Assembly: GCA_027022125.1 (NCBI GenBank)
Contig: JALVZI010000019.1
Span: forward strand, 1 to 16,510
Origin: Anaerolineae bacterium
Lineage (GTDB): Bacteria; Chloroflexota; Anaerolineae; 4572-78
DNA length: 16,510 nucleotides
Reading direction: 5' to 3'
Each line of letters starts with the position of its first letter. Positions within the stretch are counted from its first letter, which is position 1. The notes beneath the pieces are model-generated. The model did not search any database and was not told the origin of the DNA. It was given only the letters and a program-made list of their open reading frames with translations. This document shows, piece by piece, positions 14,918 through 16,510 of the stretch. The translations under genes were made by a program, and so were the position numbers.

Positions 14918-14940
14918 ATCGTCAATACAAAAGGTATAAC
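14910..14940. promoter_or_regulatory. Candidate antitoxin operator: perfect inverted repeat over the -10
   Basis: GTTATAC (14910-14916) and GTATAAC (14934-14940) are exact reverse complements with centres 24 bp apart, about two helical turns. The left arm overlaps the -10 box and the right arm covers the start of the message. Ribbon-helix-helix antitoxins bind such paired sites to repress their own operon. Confidence 0.5.
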
Positions 14941-14951
14941 AAGTGTGATTT

Positions 14952-15206
14952 ATGCAGAAAATGAAAACAGCAATCTCAATTGATGAAACACTTTTCGAGC
15001 AAGTGAATAAACTGGCAGATGAATTAAATGTCTCGCGCAGTCGTCTGTTTGTGATGGCAGTCGAGGCATTTATCAAGCGTCATGAAAATCAAGCCTTGCT
15101 AAATCAAATCAATCGGGCGTATGATGATTTGCCCACCACTGAAGAAGCGCCAACGCGACAAAAAATGCGCCGCCGGCATCGAGATTTGGTGGAGGGCGAA
15201 TGGTAA
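14952..15206 (+). CDS. Ribbon-helix-helix antitoxin partner of MazF
   Basis: An 84-residue protein. Residues about 4-42 form a ribbon-helix-helix: the strand K-T-A-I-S-I-D, helix E-T-L-F-E-Q-V-N-K-L-A-D-E-L, turn N-V-S-R-S-R, helix L-F-V-M-A-V-E-A-F-I. This is the DNA-binding dimer of CopG/MazE-like antitoxins. The C-terminal half is hydrophilic (N-R-A-Y-D-D-L-P, then R-Q-K-M-R-R-R-H-R-D-L-V) and would fold on the toxin. ATG 14952 is used; ATG 14961 (three residues later) is equally possible, since neither has a good ribosome site. Its stop overlaps the mazF start by seven bases. It fits the RHH-MazF class rather than the AbrB-fold MazE, so I give no gene symbol. Confidence 0.85.
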   Translation: MQKMKTAISIDETLFEQVNKLADELNVSRSRLFVMAVEAFIKRHENQALLNQINRAYDDLPTTEEAPTRQKMRRRHRDLVEGEW

Positions 15207-15553
15207 TTCGCCAAGGTGATGTTTTTTGGGTAGATTTGGGTGAGCCGTCGGGGTCGGAACCGGGATACCGACATCCGCATGTGGTCATCCAAAATAACAT
15301 TTTTAACCGCAGCCGCATCAATACAGTGGTCGTCTGCGTGATTACCTCTAATCTTAAACGGGCTGACGCACCGGGAAATGTTTTGTTGGAAGCGGGAGAA
15401 GCACATTTGCCGAAACCAAGCGTAGTGAATGTATCGCAGCTTTTCACGGTGGACAAGCGAGATTTGAGCGAAAAAATCGGGACGCTATCGCGGGAACGTG
15501 TCGAACAAATTCTCGCCGGGATTGATTTGGTGCTGCAACCACGAGATATTTAA
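15200..15553 (+). CDS. mazF: MazF/PemK-family mRNA endoribonuclease toxin
   Basis: A 117-residue toxin of the MazF/PemK family, which cuts mRNA at short specific sequences. The family signature is complete: R-Q-G-D-V-F-W-V-D-L at the N-terminus, G-S-E-P-G-Y-R-H-P-H-V-V-I-Q (the S1-S2 loop with conserved R and P), V-V-C-V-I-T-S-N (the strand with the catalytic T/S), V-V-N-V-S-Q-L-F-T-V-D-K-R-D-L, and a closing helix R-V-E-Q-I-L-A-G-I. No truncation is visible. It starts at ATG 15200 inside the antitoxin gene, with a GGAGGG site (15191-15196) very close upstream, so it is coupled to the antitoxin. A gap of 89 bases separates it from the next gene. Confidence 0.94.
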   Translation: MVIRQGDVFWVDLGEPSGSEPGYRHPHVVIQNNIFNRSRINTVVVCVITSNLKRADAPGNVLLEAGEAHLPKPSVVNVSQLFTVDKRDLSEKIGTLSRERVEQILAGIDLVLQPRDI

Positions 15554-15583
15554 CGTCCTTTCCCCATCTGAATAGTCTTCCGT

Positions 15584-15612
15584 TTGCTTGATTTTCCCCC
15601 ACAGGGTACACT
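15584..15612 (+). promoter_or_regulatory. Promoter of the jetA-like gene
   Basis: TTGCTT (15584-15589), a 17-base spacer and TACACT (15607-15612). The predicted start is near 15619, 24 bases before the ATG. CTGAAC (15611-15616) and GTTCAG (15624-15629) form a perfect 6-bp inverted repeat with a seven-base spacer over the predicted start, a possible operator. The Wadjet-like operon would thus be transcribed independently of mazF. Confidence 0.45.
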
Positions 15613-15642
15613 GAACGCATCAGGTTCAGGAAAACTGGTACG

Positions 15643-16510
15643 ATGCCATCCCCCGAAATACAATCCCCCCAACTGAACAACCCCTTCGACCTGCTGCCGC
15701 CGAAACTCTTCAACCTGCTTGGCTCGCAAGGCGGATTGCAGCGCCATTATGTCGCCATTTTGTTGCGTCTGTACGGACTGGCGGAATTTAACCGCTTCGG
15801 GCTGACGCGCGAAATCGTCATCCATGAAATTGCCGCCTACCTTTCCAGTGAAGAGGCACAATCGCTGGCAGATACTGCCCTAATAGACCCCGACGCGCCG
15901 GATGATACGCTTTCGCCGGGGGATGTGCAGAATCAAGCCGGCTGGTTTTTGCGCCGATTGGTGAGCGCGGGCTGGCTGGAGCGGGAGCAGCAAGCCGATT
16001 ATTCCGAGCGTATCATTCTGCCCGATTATGCTTTCACACTGCTGGAAGCGTTGCGCACCATTCAGCAGCAAAAGCCGCAGGAATATACCGGGCAATTGTA
16101 CGCCGCCCACCAACTGCTCACCCATCGCGGCAAAGATTTCTCGCCCGCGCTGGCGTTGACACAGGCATACGAAAATGTGCGGCAGGTTATTCGCGGTTTG
16201 AACGAACTGAACCACAACATTCGCCGCTATACCGAGCGCGTCACGCGCAACAAATCTGTGCCAGAACTATTGCGGTTGCAATTTGAAGAGTACGCCCAAA
16301 CCCTGCTGCCGACATACCACACGCTAAAAACCTCCGACCATGTATCGCGCTATCGGCGCAACATTGTCACCCGGCTGCGAAAGTGGCAGATCAATGCCGA
16401 TTGGCTGACTGCCGCTGCCGACGATCTGCCGACCCAAACTCGGCTTGCGCCCCGCCAACCTGCACATGAAATCAACCAATTTTTGCGCTTCATCATGGCC
16501 AAACGCAAAC
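15643..16510 (+). CDS. jetA: JetA-like subunit (kleisin) of a Wadjet anti-plasmid SMC system, 3' end outside window
   Basis: The frame from ATG 15643 is open to the right edge (289 complete codons, no stop). The N-terminus N-P-F-D-L-L-P-P-K-L-F-N-L-L (13-26) followed by Y-V-A-I-L-L-R-L-Y and R-F-G-L-T-R-E-I-V-I-H-E-I-A-A-Y-L (51-67) matches the JetA/DUF5716 opening ('LFdviP..fF.lLas', then 'FGi.reev...l..y'). A winged-helix pair follows: A-G-W-F-L-R-R-L-V-S-A-G-W-L-E (99-113) and D-Y-A-F-T-L-L-E-A-L (128-137). Next is a helical stretch with coiled-coil character (170-250; N-V-R-Q-V-I-R-G-L-N-E-L-N-H-N-I). JetA is the kleisin-like bridge of the JetABCD complex, which recognises and cleaves circular plasmids. 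JetB, JetC and JetD should follow to the right but cannot be seen. It has a distant AGGA ribosome site at 15628-15631. Confidence 0.74.
   Translation, partial: MPSPEIQSPQLNNPFDLLPPKLFNLLGSQGGLQRHYVAILLRLYGLAEFNRFGLTREIVIHEIAAYLSSEEAQSLADTALIDPDAPDDTLSPGDVQNQAGWFLRRLVSAGWLEREQQADYSERIILPDYAFTLLEALRTIQQQKPQEYTGQLYAAHQLLTHRGKDFSPALALTQAYENVRQVIRGLNELNHNIRRYTERVTRNKSVPELLRLQFEEYAQTLLPTYHTLKTSDHVSRYRRNIVTRLRKWQINADWLTAAADDLPTQTRLAPRQPAHEINQFLRFIMAKRK

Noticed and set aside
15550..15861. 103-codon minus-strand frame
   Set aside because: Antisense to the start of the jetA-like gene, which has clear family blocks.
1..16510. CRISPR array, tRNA or rRNA genes
   Set aside because: No regularly spaced direct repeats, cloverleaf-like segments or rRNA-like sequence were noticed on either strand; a dedicated scan was not possible.

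Overview
The window is a dense, entirely plus-strand stretch that looks like an accessory or defence-rich region of a bacterial chromosome. No taxonomic marker gene is present. An actinobacterial/Chloroflexota-style XPB helicase cluster, a replication-relaxation protein beside a TraG-like ATPase, several toxin-antitoxin pairs and mixed leadered/leaderless starts suggest a Chloroflexota-like organism, but this is inference only. Promoters recur as TTGC(N)2 / 16-17 bp / (T/C)A(T/C)A(A/C)T.

Layout. (1) 1-402: the C-terminal tail of an apparent IS4/IS701-type transposase enters from the left edge, followed by an imperfect inverted repeat and the promoter of the first gene. (2) 403-3666: a surface-polysaccharide pair, a polyprenyl-phosphate sugar-1-phosphate transferase and an O-antigen ligase/polymerase-like membrane protein, with a hicBA toxin-antitoxin pair between them whose toxin gene overlaps the ligase start. 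(3) 3778-6885: a small membrane ORF with a good promoter, then a tightly coupled four-gene unit (two-TM protein, soluble TraG/HerA-type ATPase, 55-aa acidic protein, replication-relaxation protein with a PD-(D/E)xK-like signature), closed by a strong intrinsic terminator. (4) 6918-8430: an AbiEi/AbiEii type IV toxin-antitoxin pair. (5) 8479-14847: a three-gene overlapping operon: XPB-family helicase, SWIM zinc-finger/SAP protein, and a SAP-like protein with two XPB-N-terminal-like regions. (6) 14889-15553: a ribbon-helix-helix antitoxin with a MazF/PemK endoribonuclease. (7) 15584-16510: the start of a gene resembling jetA, the kleisin subunit of the Wadjet anti-plasmid SMC system, running off the right edge.

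How it fits together. Three toxin-antitoxin systems, a probable Wadjet system, a helicase module and an ATPase-nuclease-like module lie in about 15 kb, with an IS remnant at one end. This is defence-island architecture. The two best candidates for an undescribed system are the three-gene XPB/SWIM/XPB-N cluster and the split 'membrane anchor + soluble coupling-type ATPase + small protein + nuclease-like relaxation protein' unit. Almost every promoter region carries a short inverted repeat where an autoregulator would bind.
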